Shown in pieces: positions 34,004-34,614 of a DNA stretch of 34,614 nt. Position numbers and translations under genes: made by a program. Under the pieces are notes generated by a model. That model searched no databases, was not told the origin of the DNA, and saw only the letters and a program-made list of their open reading frames with translations. The stretch is from an uncultured delta proteobacterium (lineage in GTDB: Bacteria > Myxococcota_A > UBA9160 > JAFDET01): NCBI GenBank assembly GCA_947260035.1, contig CAMYOO010000058.1, positions 1 through 34,614 on the forward strand, given 5' to 3'. Numbering within the stretch: the first letter of the stretch is position 1; each line of letters starts with the position of its first letter.

Positions 34004-34614
34004 ATGCCCAGATTTCTCGTGGTTCTCGCCGTGGCCGTGGCGCTGGGGGTGGGTGCCTGCGCCATCTGGCCCGAGCGTTGGGCCTTCAACGCCCCCATGG
34101 GCAACGCCCTGTTCGGGTGGGAGGAGAACCCGCCGGCAGCCGGCGTCGTGAAGGCGCGCATCCAGGTGCCCGAGGGATTCTCCATCTCCCTCTACGCCAG
34201 CGGGCTGCGCCGGGCCCGAGCACTCCGCTTCACGCCTTCCGGAGACCTGGTGGTGAGCCAGCCCCGCCAGGGACTCGTGACCCTGCTGGCGCGGGATGAC
34301 GACGGGGACGGCGAGCCGGATGGCCGGCGCACCCTGCTGTCCGGCTTGAACCGCGCCTACGGCATCGACTTTCACGAGGGCTGGCTGTACGTGGCCGAGA
34401 CGAACGCCGTCGGCCGGATCCGCTACGACGCCGAGGCGCGCGACGTCTCCGGCGAGTTCGAGCGCGTGGTGACCGGCCTGCCCGGCGGAGGCAATCACTG
34501 GACCCGCAGCCTGCGCTTCGGCCCCGACGGCTGGATGTACGTCTCGATCGGCTCGAGCTGCAACGTCTGCGAGGAGCAGGACGAACGCCGCGCCAGCCTG
34601 ATGCGCTTCCGGCC
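34004..34614 (+). CDS. PQQ-dependent glucose/sorbosone dehydrogenase-like lipoprotein, 3' end outside window
   Basis: The first 203 residues are visible. A signal peptide (FLVVLAVAVALGVGAC) with lipobox VGAC suggests a lipid-anchored periplasmic protein. The beta-propeller part matches the soluble aldose/L-sorbosone dehydrogenase group: GFSISLYASGLRRARALRFTP, LNRAYGIDFHEGWLYVAETN, GGGNHWTRSLRFGPDGWMYV and GSSCNVCEE, a typical Cys pair in the family. Such enzymes use periplasmic PQQ with calcium, but many relatives have unknown substrates. ATG 34004 has GGAGG 5 nt upstream. The remaining domains, including any cytochrome c domain, lie beyond the window. Confidence 0.85.
   Translation, partial: MPRFLVVLAVAVALGVGACAIWPERWAFNAPMGNALFGWEENPPAAGVVKARIQVPEGFSISLYASGLRRARALRFTPSGDLVVSQPRQGLVTLLARDDDGDGEPDGRRTLLSGLNRAYGIDFHEGWLYVAETNAVGRIRYDAEARDVSGEFERVVTGLPGGGNHWTRSLRFGPDGWMYVSIGSSCNVCEEQDERRASLMRFR

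Overview
The window is very GC-rich, with G/C-dominated third codon positions and genes packed on both strands. lpxC (lipid A synthesis) marks a Gram-negative, LPS-bearing bacterium. Large TPR proteins, a eukaryote-like Ser/Thr kinase, an NtrY/NtrX pair, a PilZ protein, FG-GAP repeats and a yebC-ruvCAB cluster together suggest a deltaproteobacterial-type lineage such as Myxococcota or a relative. That placement is an inference from gene content; no rRNA gene is present. I found no tRNA, rRNA, CRISPR array, prophage or complete insertion sequence.

Layout. 1-1106 (-): N-terminal part of a PDZ/multi-pass membrane sensor cut by the window edge. 1208-1879 (-): a lone REP-associated (Y1, IS200-like) transposase. 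2085-7852 (-): a compact run ntrY-ntrX-rimI-pyrK-pyrD in which the genes abut or overlap. 8044-15938 (+): a giant TPR gene interrupted by one apparent -1 frameshift near 14760, followed 4 bp later by a small PilZ gene. 16330-17256 (-): lpxC, with a 287-bp upstream gap holding a near-perfect 18-bp palindrome and a terminator. 17544-20123 (-): membrane-anchored helical-repeat protein with a C-terminal Ser/Thr kinase. 20285-21832 (+): secreted FG-GAP protein. 21837-21958: a large inverted REP pair (BIME-like). 21970-24978 (-): ruvB, ruvA, ruvC, yebC.

25129-31247 (+) is a tight five-gene run: an Hsp70 whose helical lid is replaced by an acidic and Ala/Ser/Asp-repeat tail, a J-domain/TPR-like partner, a lipoprotein fusing two thioredoxin-like domains to a multiheme c-type cytochrome, a crotonase and a family 4 uracil-DNA glycosylase. 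Divergent purE (-) and aroE (+) follow, bracketed by two direct copies of an approximately 85-bp intergenic repeat. The right end holds fdx, rpmG and rplX (-), with L24 unusually outside a ribosomal operon, and the start of a PQQ-type sugar dehydrogenase (+).

The most interesting material is (i) the lid-less Hsp70/J-protein pair in one run with the thioredoxin-multiheme lipoprotein, whose CPHC redox motif also reads as a CxxCH heme site; (ii) the BIME-like element, a candidate substrate for the transposase; (iii) the duplicated intergenic repeat; and (iv) the detached rplX-rpmG pair. All three long intergenic repeats lie in gaps between convergent genes. These are readings by eye from translations and motifs; no database search was run.
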